DNA from: Mycobacterium sp. ENV421 | Lineage (GTDB): Bacteria > Actinomycetota > Actinomycetes > Mycobacteriales > Mycobacteriaceae | DNA length: 64,000 nucleotides | Assembly: GCF_002887815.1 (NCBI RefSeq) | Contig: NZ_PDHO01000017.1 | Coordinates: 1 to 64,000, forward strand | Direction: 5' to 3' | Shown here: positions 35,972 to 44,165 of the stretch, piece by piece | How the letters are laid out: the number at the start of each line of letters is the position of its first letter | Position numbering within the stretch: position 1 is the stretch's first letter | The notes under the pieces: generated by a model | The model's database searches: none | Told to the model about the DNA's origin: nothing | What the model saw: only the letters and a program-made list of their open reading frames with translations | Program-made: the position numbers and the translations under genes

Positions 35972-37072
35972 GTGACCGATATCCGTCCATTCCGCATCGC
36001 CATACCCGACGACGTACTCGCTGACCTGCGGGATCGGCTGAAGCGCACCCGCTGGCCCGAGCAGGAATGCGTCGACGACTGGAGCCAGGGCATACCGCTG
36101 GCCTACACCCGGGAGTTGGCCTCCTACTGGGCCGAGGACTACGACTGGCGGCAGCGGGAGGCCGCGCTGAACCGGTTCGACCACTACCTCACGGAGATCG
36201 ACGGATTGGAGCTGCATTTCATCCATCAGCGGTCATCGAATCCCGATGCGCTGCCGCTGATCATCACGCACGGCTGGCCCGGCTCGGTGGTCGAATTCAC
36301 CAAGGTGATCGAACCGCTGACCGCGGACTTCCACGTGGTGTGCCCGTCCCTGCCGGGCTACGGGTTTTCGGGCAAGCCGACGACGACCGGCTGGGGCATC
36401 GAGAAGATCGCCACGACGTGGGACGCGCTGATGGCGAGGTTGGGTTATCAGCGCTACGTGGCGCAGGGTGGCGACTGGGGTGCGGCGGTGACCACGCAGA
36501 TCGGGCGCAACGGTGGCAACTGCATCGCGATCCACACGAACATGCCGATGGCCTTCCCGAGCGGCGCGCTGACGGACCCCACCGACGAGGAGAAGGACGC
36601 CCTGGCAGCGGGGGAGTACTACGCCAGATGGGATTCCGGCTACTCCAAGCAGCAGTCCACCCGTCCGCAGACGCTCGGCTACGGATTGGCCGACTCCCCG
36701 GTCGGTCAGCTGGCGTGGATCGTCGAGAAGTTCTGGGCGTGGACCGACTGCGACGGCCATCCCGAGAACGCGCTCAGCAGAGACGAGATCCTCGACAACG
36801 TGATGCTGTACTGGGTGAACAATGCCGCCGCGTCGTCAGCCCGGCTGTATTGGGAGAGCTTCCGGTCCTTCGGTGCGCAGGGCAAAGTCGAGGTGCCCAC
36901 CGGGATTGCCCGGTTCCCGAAGGAGATCATGCGGCCCCCGCGCAGCTGGTGTGAGAACACCTACAACATCACCCGCTGGACCGATATGCCGCGCGGCGGC
37001 CACTTCGGCGCCTTCGAGCAGCCCGAGCTGTTCGTCGACGACGTGCGGGCGTTCTTCGCGACCGTGCGCTGA
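35972..37072 (+). CDS. Epoxide hydrolase (EHN domain, alpha/beta fold)
   Basis: 366-residue epoxide hydrolase that opens epoxides to diols. The EHN N-terminal domain (about 1-110, FRIAIPDDVLADLRDRL) precedes the alpha/beta hydrolase core. The oxyanion motif is HGWPGS (100-105), the nucleophile is Asp168 in GGDWGA, and the base is His in GGHFGAFEQPE near residue 350. GTG 35972 is the start. TAGGAT at 35934-35939 could be a -10. It is divergent from the ferredoxin operon and probably works in the same pathway. The TetR gene converges on it with one base between. Confidence 0.88.
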   Translation: MTDIRPFRIAIPDDVLADLRDRLKRTRWPEQECVDDWSQGIPLAYTRELASYWAEDYDWRQREAALNRFDHYLTEIDGLELHFIHQRSSNPDALPLIITHGWPGSVVEFTKVIEPLTADFHVVCPSLPGYGFSGKPTTTGWGIEKIATTWDALMARLGYQRYVAQGGDWGAAVTTQIGRNGGNCIAIHTNMPMAFPSGALTDPTDEEKDALAAGEYYARWDSGYSKQQSTRPQTLGYGLADSPVGQLAWIVEKFWAWTDCDGHPENALSRDEILDNVMLYWVNNAAASSARLYWESFRSFGAQGKVEVPTGIARFPKEIMRPPRSWCENTYNITRWTDMPRGGHFGAFEQPELFVDDVRAFFATVR

Positions 37073-37073
37073 C

Positions 37074-37724
37074 TCAGCGGCGGTCGGCCGCCTCGGCCAG
37101 CGCCGTCGGGATGCCAGGCACCCGCACGATCGCGTCGAGCAGTGCGTGCGCGCCGGAATCCGCGAGATGGTCGGCGTCGATCGAGGGGTCGAGGACACGC
37201 TGGCGGCACAGTTCGAAGGTGAACGCCAGCCACGCGTAGACGATCGCCCGCAGATCACGCTCGACCTTCGAGTCCAGATCGCCGTGGACCACGTCGGTGA
37301 TCGCGGCCATGATGCGCTGCATCTGCCGCTCGTTGTCGGTGTCGTCGATGCCGCGCAGGACGGGGTCGGTGCGCCCCATCCCGATGTAGGCCGCCCATGC
37401 GCCGTGCGGATGCTGTTCGTCGTAGCGGATGTAGGCCACGACGCCGGCCCGCAACCGCTCGAAGAGCGTCTCGCCCTGGGCGGCCAGGGTGTTGGTGGCC
37501 TCGAACAGTCGCTCGGTCTCGGCCCGCACCACCGCGGCGAAGAACGCGCGTTTGTCGGGGAAGTAGTGGTACATCAGCGCGCGCGAGACCCCGGCACGCT
37601 CGGCTATCTCGTCGATGCGGACCTCGTCGTACGGACGCTGGCCGAACACCTCGGCGCCCAACGCGAGGAGTTCGCTGCGCCGGTCTTGCGGAGACAGACG
37701 GCGGCGGGCGGGTGATTCCGGCAT
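37074..37724 (-). CDS. TetR-family transcriptional regulator
   Basis: 216-residue TetR-type repressor. The N-terminal helix-turn-helix is IDEIAERAGVSRALMYHYF (about 38-56). The C-terminal ligand domain is mostly helical and ends without a known signature. ATG 37724 is preferred; an upstream TTG at 37748 is in frame. It is divergent from the SnoaL-like gene by 50 bases, and a short dyad TACT-6-AGTA in that gap is a weak operator candidate. Positionally it matches Rv3295. Confidence 0.85.
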   Translation of the reverse strand: MPESPARRRLSPQDRRSELLALGAEVFGQRPYDEVRIDEIAERAGVSRALMYHYFPDKRAFFAAVVRAETERLFEATNTLAAQGETLFERLRAGVVAYIRYDEQHPHGAWAAYIGMGRTDPVLRGIDDTDNERQMQRIMAAITDVVHGDLDSKVERDLRAIVYAWLAFTFELCRQRVLDPSIDADHLADSGAHALLDAIVRVPGIPTALAEAADRR

Positions 37725-37774
37725 GCGGACATACTGACACAAGTACAACAGCCCCAGCTGCCCGGAGGAACACG

Positions 37775-38221
37775 ATGATCAGCGACGATATGCGTCGGCG
37801 TCGGCTCGACGTCATCACCGAACACATGGACACCGAGGTGACCAAGGAGTTCGACCGCACCCTGGCAACCTTCAACGGACACCCGCGCTACGAGATCATC
37901 CCGACCAAACAGGTCTTCGACGGCGACGACGAAGTGATGACCTATTACCGCACCACGCGCACCGCGTTCCCCGACCAGCGCCACGAGAACGCCAGCTTCC
38001 ACGTCACCGACGACGGCGTGATCGTCGAGTTCGACCTGCTGGGAACGAATCTCGGTGAGTTCTACGGGCTGCCGCCGACGGGCAAGGCCTTCCGGGTGCC
38101 GGTGATCGCGGTGTTCTCCTTCGACGGCGACCGCATCACCAACGAACGGATCTATTTCGACGCCGCCACTCTGGTCAACCAGATCGGCCGCGGTGAGTTG
38201 CTCAGCCTGCTGGGCGGTTAG
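37775..38221 (+). CDS. SnoaL-like (NTF2-fold) protein
   Basis: 148-residue NTF2-like protein of the SnoaL ester-cyclase group. Visible marks are FNGHPRYEIIPTKQVFDG, the late FSFDGDRITNERIYFD and a closing LLGG. Members bind small hydrophobic ligands, and some isomerise or hydrolyse. ATG 37775 has GGAGGAA 4 bases before it. It is divergent from the TetR gene, the likely regulator, and overlaps the convergent pcd stop by 4 bases. The ligand is unknown. Confidence 0.7.
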   Translation: MISDDMRRRRLDVITEHMDTEVTKEFDRTLATFNGHPRYEIIPTKQVFDGDDEVMTYYRTTRTAFPDQRHENASFHVTDDGVIVEFDLLGTNLGEFYGLPPTGKAFRVPVIAVFSFDGDRITNERIYFDAATLVNQIGRGELLSLLGG

Positions 38222-39744
38222 CCGAAGTGCACGCCCTGGGCCAGCGGTAGCTCCGAGGAGTAGTTGACGGTGTTGGTGGCGCGGCGCATATAGGCCTTCC
38301 ACGAATCCGATCCCGACTCGCGACCACCGCCGGTCTGCTTCTCGCCGCCGAACGCCCCGCCGATCTCGGCTCCGGAGGTTCCGATGTTCACGTTGGCGAT
38401 CCCGCAGTCCGAGCCGTCGGCCGCCAGGAAACGTTCGGCCTCGCGGACGTCGGTGGTGAAAATCGCCGACGAGAGCCCCTGTGGGACAGCATTGTTGAGC
38501 TCGATCGCCTGATCGAGGGTGTCGTAGGTCAGCACGTAGAGAATCGGCGCGAACGTCTCGTTGTGCACGATCTCGGTCTGGGCGGGCATCCGCACCACCG
38601 CAGGCGTGACGTAGAACGCCTCCGTCGCCTCACCGCCGACGTGCACCCGCTCGCCACCGATCACCTCGCCGCCGTCGGTGCGCGCCTGCTCCAGCGCGCG
38701 GACCATGTCGCGATAGGCGGTCTCGTGGATCAGCGGTCCGACGAGTGTTCCCTCGGCTGCCGGGTCCCCGATCGGGAGGCTGCGATAGGCGGCGGTGATC
38801 CGCTCGACGAGAGTGTCGGCCACCGAGGTGTGCGCGATGAGCCTGCGCAACGTCGTGCACCGTTGTCCGGCGGTGCCGGCCGCGGAGAACACGATGCCGC
38901 GCACCGCCAAATCCAGATCGGCGGAGGGGGTTACGACGGCGGCGTTGTTGCCGCCGAGTTCCAGCAGCACCCGGCCGAAGCGTTCGGCGACCCGCGGACC
39001 GACCTGCCTGCCCATCCGCACCGAACCGGTCGCCGACACCAGTGCCACCCGGGGGTCGTCGACCAGTGCCTCGCCGACCTCGCGGCCACCGAGGACCAGG
39101 CGGCTGAGATGAGCCGGCGCTCCGACATCTGCGGCCGCCCGCTCGATGAGCGCCTGACAGGCGATCGCGGTCAGCGGGGTGAGCTCCGAGGGCTTCCACA
39201 CCACGGTGTCGCCGCAGACCAGCGCCACCGCGGTGTTCCACGCCCACACCGCGACCGGGAAGTTGAACGCGGTGATCACCCCGACCACGCCGAGCGGATG
39301 CCAGTTCTCCATCAGCCGGTGCCCCGGTCGTTCCGAGGCGATGGTCCGCCCGTACAGCTGACGGGACAGCCCGACAGCGAAGTCGCAGATGTCGATCATC
39401 TCCTGGACCTCGCCGAGGGCTTCGGAGGTGATCTTGCCCGCCTCGATGGTCACCAGGGTGGCCACGTCCGTCTTGTGCTCGCGCAGCAATTCGCCGAGCC
39501 GCGCGACCAGCTGGCCGCGAACCGGGGCGGGTGTGGTACGCCAGGACGTAAACGCTTGCGCCGCATCTGCGATCGCGGTGTGGGTCTGCTCGGGTGTGGT
39601 CTCGGCGACGGCGAACAAGACCTCCCCGGTCACCGGAGTGCTCGCCGGCAGGCCGGGTGCGCCCGGCTCGGTGAGGTCGATCTTTGCGCCGATGGCATCG
39701 AAGGCGGCGCGCACGGATGCGCGCAGATCGTGGGCGGTTCTCAT
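38218..39744 (-). CDS. pcd: Piperideine-6-carboxylate dehydrogenase
   Basis: 508-residue aldehyde dehydrogenase assigned to Pcd (Rv3293), which oxidises alpha-aminoadipate semialdehyde (in equilibrium with piperideine-6-carboxylate) to 2-aminoadipate using NAD. The general base is Glu262 (LELGGNNA), the nucleophile Cys296 (GQRCTT), and the NAD site VSATGSVRMG is present. It acts after Lat, encoded divergently nearby. ATG 39744 overlaps the DUF1338 gene stop as ATGA. Length is as expected. Confidence 0.9.
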   Translation of the reverse strand: MRTAHDLRASVRAAFDAIGAKIDLTEPGAPGLPASTPVTGEVLFAVAETTPEQTHTAIADAAQAFTSWRTTPAPVRGQLVARLGELLREHKTDVATLVTIEAGKITSEALGEVQEMIDICDFAVGLSRQLYGRTIASERPGHRLMENWHPLGVVGVITAFNFPVAVWAWNTAVALVCGDTVVWKPSELTPLTAIACQALIERAAADVGAPAHLSRLVLGGREVGEALVDDPRVALVSATGSVRMGRQVGPRVAERFGRVLLELGGNNAAVVTPSADLDLAVRGIVFSAAGTAGQRCTTLRRLIAHTSVADTLVERITAAYRSLPIGDPAAEGTLVGPLIHETAYRDMVRALEQARTDGGEVIGGERVHVGGEATEAFYVTPAVVRMPAQTEIVHNETFAPILYVLTYDTLDQAIELNNAVPQGLSSAIFTTDVREAERFLAADGSDCGIANVNIGTSGAEIGGAFGGEKQTGGGRESGSDSWKAYMRRATNTVNYSSELPLAQGVHFG

Positions 39745-40979
39745 ACGGGGGCCTCCTGGGCGGTCGCGTCGTACAGGTCGTAGGGGTCGTGGATGGGGCG
39801 GCCGATCGTGCCGGCCATCCAGTCGATGTCGTAACCGGATTCGTCTGCCACTGCGGCGGCTTCGGTGTCGGCGTCCAGATTGGACCGGAAGATCCCGGCG
39901 GCTGAGGCGGGCAGGAAATCCTCGTAGACCACCGGCGCTTCGGGGTCCCCGCGGTGGTAGTAGGCCAGGCCCGCAGAGGCCATCTCGCCGTCGGAGGCGG
40001 GAAAGAAGTCACCCCATACCGCGGCCGGGTCTGTGTGCGACATCGCGGCGTCATACCGTTCGCGGCCCTTGCGGGTCAGGGCGACACCGCGGGCCTCCAC
40101 CTCACCGAAGCGCACCCGCAGCGTGCCGTCGGTGACGAGGCCGTCGGGTTCACGGAAACGGCGCGGCTCGGCCAGCGCGCGAAACGACGTCTGCCGCAAC
40201 AGCACTGCGGGGCCGTCCCAGTGTGGCGGTCCCTGAATGGCATCGATCATCGCGATCCCGCGCTCGTTCATCCGGGCGTACAGGTCGTCGATGTCGAGCA
40301 CCCGCGGCGTCAGATGATTGATGTGGGTGGTGGGCACCCCGGCGATGTCGGCGGCGACGGCCGAGACGGCGGTCAGTTCGGCGTACCAGGACCGGTCGAC
40401 CGGCTCGCGCGACAGCGCGAATGCTGCCACCGCACGTGGCACGAAATCCTCGGCCGCTGCCTCGGGACAACCGCCGGCGGCCGCGATGCGGCGGGCATCG
40501 GCGATCAGCTGCGGATCGAACAGTTGGCGCCGGTCCAGGAATTCGTCGACGCGCCGGCGCAGGTCGGTATCGAAGAACCGGCCGTCGCGGGTCGCCAGCA
40601 TCGAGGTGAACACCCGGAACGGGTTGCGCGCCAGCTCGGAAGCGTCCAGCGGGCGAAATGCCGTGGACACCACCGGCACGGGTGATGCGGCTTCGCGTAG
40701 ATCGTAGTAGCCCACCGGATACATCCCGAATGCCCCGAAAAGTTCTGCCACATCGGATAATTCGGCCGGGGTGCCGACGCGGATCGCGCCGTGGCGCTCC
40801 GCGGTGACGCGTTCGATGGAACCCAGCCGCTCGGCGTGCGGATGCCGGGCGGCGTAATCGCGGTTGACGGCCTCGCTGACCTCGACCAGCGTTGTGTAGG
40901 CGGGGACTTCGGCGCCGTACATCGTCGACAGTGCCGCGGCGAAGCGTGCTCGCAGCTGCCAGATTTCGACATGACTCAC
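39741..40979 (-). CDS. DUF1338 (HglS-type) 2-oxoadipate dioxygenase/decarboxylase candidate
   Basis: 412-residue DUF1338 protein, positional counterpart of Rv3292. The family founder HglS of Pseudomonas putida is an iron enzyme of vicinal-oxygen-chelate fold that turns 2-oxoadipate into D-2-hydroxyglutarate. Likely metal ligands are His in ERHGAIRVGTP, His in THINHLTPR and Glu in FGEVEARG. Its overlap with pcd and divergence from lrpA-lat give all steps from lysine to 2-hydroxyglutarate except the aminoadipate transaminase. GTG 40979 is the start. The reaction is inferred from family and context. Confidence 0.8.
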   Translation of the reverse strand: MSHVEIWQLRARFAAALSTMYGAEVPAYTTLVEVSEAVNRDYAARHPHAERLGSIERVTAERHGAIRVGTPAELSDVAELFGAFGMYPVGYYDLREAASPVPVVSTAFRPLDASELARNPFRVFTSMLATRDGRFFDTDLRRRVDEFLDRRQLFDPQLIADARRIAAAGGCPEAAAEDFVPRAVAAFALSREPVDRSWYAELTAVSAVAADIAGVPTTHINHLTPRVLDIDDLYARMNERGIAMIDAIQGPPHWDGPAVLLRQTSFRALAEPRRFREPDGLVTDGTLRVRFGEVEARGVALTRKGRERYDAAMSHTDPAAVWGDFFPASDGEMASAGLAYYHRGDPEAPVVYEDFLPASAAGIFRSNLDADTEAAAVADESGYDIDWMAGTIGRPIHDPYDLYDATAQEAPV

Positions 40980-40997
40980 GCAACACCACCGCTGGGA

Positions 40998-41003
40998 TAG
41001 TGT
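40998..41003 (+). promoter_or_regulatory. Candidate -10 box for lrpA
   Basis: TAGTGT lies 6 bases before the lrpA ATG at 41010, inside the 30-base divergent gap; it fits a leaderless message. Confidence 0.4.
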
Positions 41004-41009
41004 GCGGCC

Positions 41010-41483
41010 ATGGCGGAGAGCGCAGACGCGACACCCGGTCTCGACGAGGTCGATCGCACGCTGGTTCGTGAACTCGTCGCCGACGGCAGGGCCACCCTGG
41101 CCGAGCTGGCCGCGGCCACCGGCCTGTCGGTGTCAGCGGTCCAGTCGCGGGTGCGTCGTCTGGAGTCCCGGGGGGTCGTCACCGGATACAGCGCTCGGGT
41201 GAATCCCGACGCGTTCGGGCCCATGCTGTCGGCGTTCGTGGCAATCACCCCTCTCGATCCTTCCCAACCCGATGATGCCCCCGCGCGGCTGGAACACATC
41301 GCCGAGATCGAGGCGTGCTATTCGGTGGCCGGCGAGGAGAGCTACGTCCTGTTCGTGCGCGTCGCGTCGCCGCCCGCGCTGGAGGTACTGCTGCAACAGA
41401 TCCGTACCGCCGCGAACGTACGAACCCGAAGCACCGTCATTCTAAACACATTTTACAGGGAAAGGGTCTCGCTGCCGAAATAG
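41010..41483 (+). CDS. lrpA: Lrp/AsnC-family regulator LrpA
   Basis: 157-residue Lrp/AsnC regulator. The N-terminal helix-turn-helix is LAELAAATGLSVSAVQSRVRRLESRGVV (given as a region, residues about 29-56), and a C-terminal RAM effector domain follows (SVAGEESYVLFVRV). In M. tuberculosis LrpA (Rv3291c) controls lat and binds amino acids. It lies between the pcd/DUF1338 pair (divergent) and lat (48 bases downstream), so it can control both directions. An inverted TTTTACA/TGTAAAA pair spans its end and the lat promoter. Confidence 0.92.
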   Translation: MAESADATPGLDEVDRTLVRELVADGRATLAELAAATGLSVSAVQSRVRRLESRGVVTGYSARVNPDAFGPMLSAFVAITPLDPSQPDDAPARLEHIAEIEACYSVAGEESYVLFVRVASPPALEVLLQQIRTAANVRTRSTVILNTFYRERVSLPK

Positions 41484-41512
41484 TTACGGCTAGAGGCGTC
41501 GAAAGTGTAAAA
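41451..41512 (+). promoter_or_regulatory. Lrp-site-like inverted repeat before lat
   Basis: TTTTACA (41451-41457) and its complement TGTAAAA (41506-41512) are 55 bases apart, in AT-rich sequence that stands out from its surroundings. The second lies 7 bases before the lat -10. Possible LrpA contact sites. Confidence 0.35.
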
Positions 41513-41519
41513 ATTGCGT

Positions 41520-41525
41520 TAGTAT
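41520..41525 (+). promoter_or_regulatory. Candidate -10 box for lat
   Basis: TAGTAT is 6 bases before ATG 41532, consistent with a leaderless lat transcript; no ribosome site is present upstream. Confidence 0.45.
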
Positions 41526-41531
41526 CGCGTC

Positions 41532-42863
41532 ATGACGGAACTCTTGTCGCGTGACGATCTCCATGTCGTCGACCCTGGAAATGTCCGTACGGTGTTGGCC
41601 CGCAGCATCCTGGCCGACGGCCTGGACCTCGTGCTGGACCTGGAGCGGTCGTCGGGGTCGTGGCTGGTCGATGCCCGCGACGGCGCCGAGTACCTCGACA
41701 TGTTCACGTTCTTCGCGTCGTCAGCGCTGGGTATGAATCACCCCGCACTGGCCGACGACGCGGCGTTCCGTGCCGAGCTGGCGCGCGCCGCGATCAATAA
41801 GCCGTCGAACTCCGACGTCTACACGGTCCCGATGGCGCGCTTCGTCGACACGTTCTCCCGGGTGCTGGGCGATCCCGAGCTGCCGCACCTGTTCTTCGTC
41901 GACGGCGGTGCCCTGGCCGTGGAGAACGCGCTGAAGGTGGCGTTCGACTGGAAAAGCCGGCACAACGAGGCGCGGGGGATCGATCCCGCGCTCGGCACCC
42001 GAGTCCTGCACCTGCGGGGCGCCTTTCACGGTCGCAGCGGCTACACCCTGTCGCTCACGAACACCGATCCGGTGAAAGTGGCGCGCTTCCCGAAATTCGA
42101 CTGGCCGCGTATCGACGCCCCCTACGTGCGGCCCGGCGCCGATATGGATGCTCTGGAGGCAGAGTCGCTCCGACAGGCCCGCGCGGCCTTCGAGGCGCAT
42201 CCGCACGACATCGCCTGCTTCATCGTCGAACCGATCCAGGGCGAGGGCGGCGACCGGCACTTCCGGCCGCAGTTCTTGGCCGCGATGCGCCGACTCTGCG
42301 ATTCGCACGACGCGCTGATGATCGCTGACGAAGTGCAGACCGGATGTGGCATCACCGGCACCGCGTGGGCCTACCAACAGCTCGGATTCACCCCGGACGT
42401 CGTCGCGTTCGGCAAGAAGACCCAGGTGTGCGGGATCATGGCCGGCCGGCGGGTCGACGAAGTATCCGACAACGTCTTCGCCGTCAGCTCCCGGATCAAC
42501 TCGACGTGGGGCGGCAACCTCGTCGACATGGTCCGTTCGCGGCGGATCCTGGAGGTCATCGAGGCCGACGGCCTGTTCGCGCGGGCCGCCGACCTGGGTG
42601 CCTACCTGCTTGCCGGACTCGAGGATCTCGCCGGGCAGCTGCCGGAGGTCGGCGATGTGCGCGGGCGCGGATTGATGTGTGCGTTCAGTCTTCCCAGTCC
42701 CGAGCGCCGCGATGCCGTGCTGGCCGAGCTGTGGAAGCGCGGCGTCATCATGCTCGGCAGCGGCGGAGACAGCGTGCGGTTCCGCCCGGCGCTGACCGTG
42801 TCACGCGCCGAGATCGACCGCGCGCTGGCTGCCCTGGGAGAGGTATTGCGCGCGGCGGTCTAG
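41532..42863 (+). CDS. lat: L-lysine 6-aminotransferase
   Basis: 443-residue class III aminotransferase moving the epsilon-amino group of lysine to 2-oxoglutarate and giving aminoadipate semialdehyde. The PLP Lys is K295 or K296 (VAFGKKTQVCG). The cofactor Asp is in ALMIADEVQTG, and GAFHGRSGYT and NSTWGG-like blocks match Rv3290c. Lat is strongly induced in dormant M. tuberculosis. Here it is followed 12 bases later by a lipoprotein gene. LrpA is the likely regulator. Confidence 0.93.
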   Translation: MTELLSRDDLHVVDPGNVRTVLARSILADGLDLVLDLERSSGSWLVDARDGAEYLDMFTFFASSALGMNHPALADDAAFRAELARAAINKPSNSDVYTVPMARFVDTFSRVLGDPELPHLFFVDGGALAVENALKVAFDWKSRHNEARGIDPALGTRVLHLRGAFHGRSGYTLSLTNTDPVKVARFPKFDWPRIDAPYVRPGADMDALEAESLRQARAAFEAHPHDIACFIVEPIQGEGGDRHFRPQFLAAMRRLCDSHDALMIADEVQTGCGITGTAWAYQQLGFTPDVVAFGKKTQVCGIMAGRRVDEVSDNVFAVSSRINSTWGGNLVDMVRSRRILEVIEADGLFARAADLGAYLLAGLEDLAGQLPEVGDVRGRGLMCAFSLPSPERRDAVLAELWKRGVIMLGSGGDSVRFRPALTVSRAEIDRALAALGEVLRAAV

Positions 42864-42875
42864 CATTGGCGACCT

Positions 42876-43550
42876 ATGCGGCTGGCTGCGATTCTCGGTG
42901 CGGCGGCGGTCCTGCTCGCCGGGTGCGCGCAGACCGTCGCAGGAAGTGCAGTGTCCAATCCCGCTCAAGGCATCACGCCGCTGCGTGCGGGTGACACCGA
43001 CCAGGTGCTGATCGGACCGGCGCAGCTGCGCGACATCATCGGCGTGAAACTGCAGACCGATGCCGACCAGACCCGGCCCATTCCCGGGTCCTCGGCCGTC
43101 CCCGCATGTTCGGCGCTTGACGCGGCAGGGATGGCTGCGTTCCTCGGCGACAACTCGCTGGGAATGCATGTGATGTTGTTCACCGATGGCGACAAGCACG
43201 ACCATGTGGTCGCCGAGGCGGTCGCGATCTATGCCGACGCGGCCGCGGCGGCGGCGCAGTTCGCCACCGGAACCAAGAACGCGAAGGCCTGCGACGGTCA
43301 GCGCGCGCTGAGCAGCGGCGGCGATGCCGCGTGGAAGTTCACCGTGCCCGACATCAATGCCGACACCGTGCGATGGAGCAAGCAGCAGATCGGCATCCCG
43401 TTCGACTGGACGTGCTACGCGGAGGCGCGACTGCGCAACAACGCGATCGTCCAGGCGATGGCGTGTCAGGGTGACGACGGTGGCCAGGTCGCGGTGACCA
43501 CGATGACCGACCGGATGTCGGCGAGTGTGTGGGAACTGTCCGGGCACTGA
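42876..43550 (+). CDS. Lipoprotein with PknH-like sensor domain
   Basis: 224-residue lipoprotein. The signal peptide ends in the lipobox LLAG-C (Cys at residue 17), so it is exported and lipid-anchored. The mature part has paired Cys (ACSALD, ACDGQ, WTCYAEARLRNN, MACQG) and the layout of the PknH_C extracellular sensor domain found in many mycobacterial lipoproteins. Ligands are unknown. A TAGCAT box overlapping the lat stop lies 9 bases before the ATG, so it may have its own promoter. Confidence 0.75.
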   Translation: MRLAAILGAAAVLLAGCAQTVAGSAVSNPAQGITPLRAGDTDQVLIGPAQLRDIIGVKLQTDADQTRPIPGSSAVPACSALDAAGMAAFLGDNSLGMHVMLFTDGDKHDHVVAEAVAIYADAAAAAAQFATGTKNAKACDGQRALSSGGDAAWKFTVPDINADTVRWSKQQIGIPFDWTCYAEARLRNNAIVQAMACQGDDGGQVAVTTMTDRMSASVWELSGH

Positions 43551-43582
43551 CTCGGTGGCGGCATTGGTTCACCAATGACGAG

Positions 43583-43610
43583 AAAGGTCCAGCAACTCGG
43601 CTGGACCTTT
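43583..43610. terminator. Bidirectional intrinsic terminator
   Basis: Perfect 10-base arms AAAGGTCCAG (43583-43592) and CTGGACCTTT (43601-43610) around an 8-base loop, with A and T runs at the ends. It lies between the convergent lipoprotein gene and the small Rho-N-like gene. A smaller dyad CATTGGT/ACCAATG sits just before it (43562-43577). Confidence 0.7.
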
Positions 43611-43624
43611 ATCGAAGTTCGGCG

Positions 43625-43807
43625 TCAATAACTGCGGATGAGCGAGATCAGCTTTTCTTTGCTCAGGCCCGAATAGCCTGAGATCCCAAGTTGCTTCGCC
43701 CTTTTCTTGAGCTCAGCGACGGTCCAGCCTTCATAGGCGCAGGACCGACTGGGCCGAAAAAAACGGATGTCGTCGACATCCGATCTCGCCGCAGAGGCGC
43801 TCGACAT
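43625..43807 (-). CDS. Small Rho-N-domain-like protein
   Basis: 60-residue protein whose C-terminal 35 residues (WTVAELKKRAKQLGI, then GLSKEKLISLIR) match the Rho termination factor N-terminal / SAP-like helix-extended fold that binds nucleic acid. The N-terminal 20 residues are Ser/Asp-rich. ATG 43807 follows AAAGGGGG by 6 bases. A SigF-type promoter (GTTT-17-GGGTAC) lies 44 bases upstream, so it is likely a stress-induced small nucleic-acid-binding protein. Function is inferred from fold only. Confidence 0.65.
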   Translation of the reverse strand: MSSASAARSDVDDIRFFRPSRSCAYEGWTVAELKKRAKQLGISGYSGLSKEKLISLIRSY

Positions 43808-43850
43808 CTCCTACCCCCTTTGCTGAGGTTGCTATTCCCCGGAGAAACTT

Positions 43851-43877
43851 GTACCCAGAGCCCCCGCTGGGCCAAAC
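43851..43877 (-). promoter_or_regulatory. SigF-type promoter of the Rho-N-like gene
   Basis: Minus strand: GTTT (43877-43874), 17 bases, GGGTAC (43856-43851), matching the mycobacterial SigF pattern G[G]TTT-N15-17-GGGTA[C/T]; a 43-base leader precedes ATG 43807. Confidence 0.6.
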
Positions 43878-43887
43878 ATTTCCCTAA

Positions 43888-44100
43888 CTAACGAATCTCG
43901 TCCGGGTCCGGATCCTCGACGACCTCGCGTTGGTCCTGCCAATCCAATTCGTTGCTCTCCAGTGGAGGGGCGCCGTCATCGACCGGCACGCGCTCGTCGA
44001 TATCGAGACTCTCCAGGTCGGCGGACTCTGTCGCGGGCCGGATTTGCTCGATGGCATCGGGAACAGGGACGTCGTCGGGTATGGGGTCGTGCTCGATCAT
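43888..44100 (-). CDS. Small acidic hypothetical protein
   Basis: 70-residue very acidic protein (MIEHDPIPDDVPVPD to VVEDPDPDEIR), with no Cys, signal or membrane segment. No family was recognised, though short acidic proteins of this size are common in mycobacteria. ATG 44100 is chosen over upstream starts because the longer frame becomes Arg-rich and is antisense to the promoter of the next gene. AAAGGGG lies about 13 bases before it. It is divergent from the FAD/Rieske pseudogene. Confidence 0.5.
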   Translation of the reverse strand: MIEHDPIPDDVPVPDAIEQIRPATESADLESLDIDERVPVDDGAPPLESNELDWQDQREVVEDPDPDEIR

Positions 44101-44130
44101 TCGGAACAATTTACCCCTTTGGGCCGCTGC

Positions 44131-44156
44131 GGTTTCGGTCAGCCAACTGCGGGTAC
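44131..44156 (+). promoter_or_regulatory. SigF-type promoter of the FAD/Rieske gene
   Basis: GGTTT (44131-44135), 15 bases, GGGTAC (44151-44156), a full match to the SigF pattern; ATG 44166 is 9 bases downstream. Confidence 0.65.
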
Positions 44157-44165
44157 CGGCTTGCC

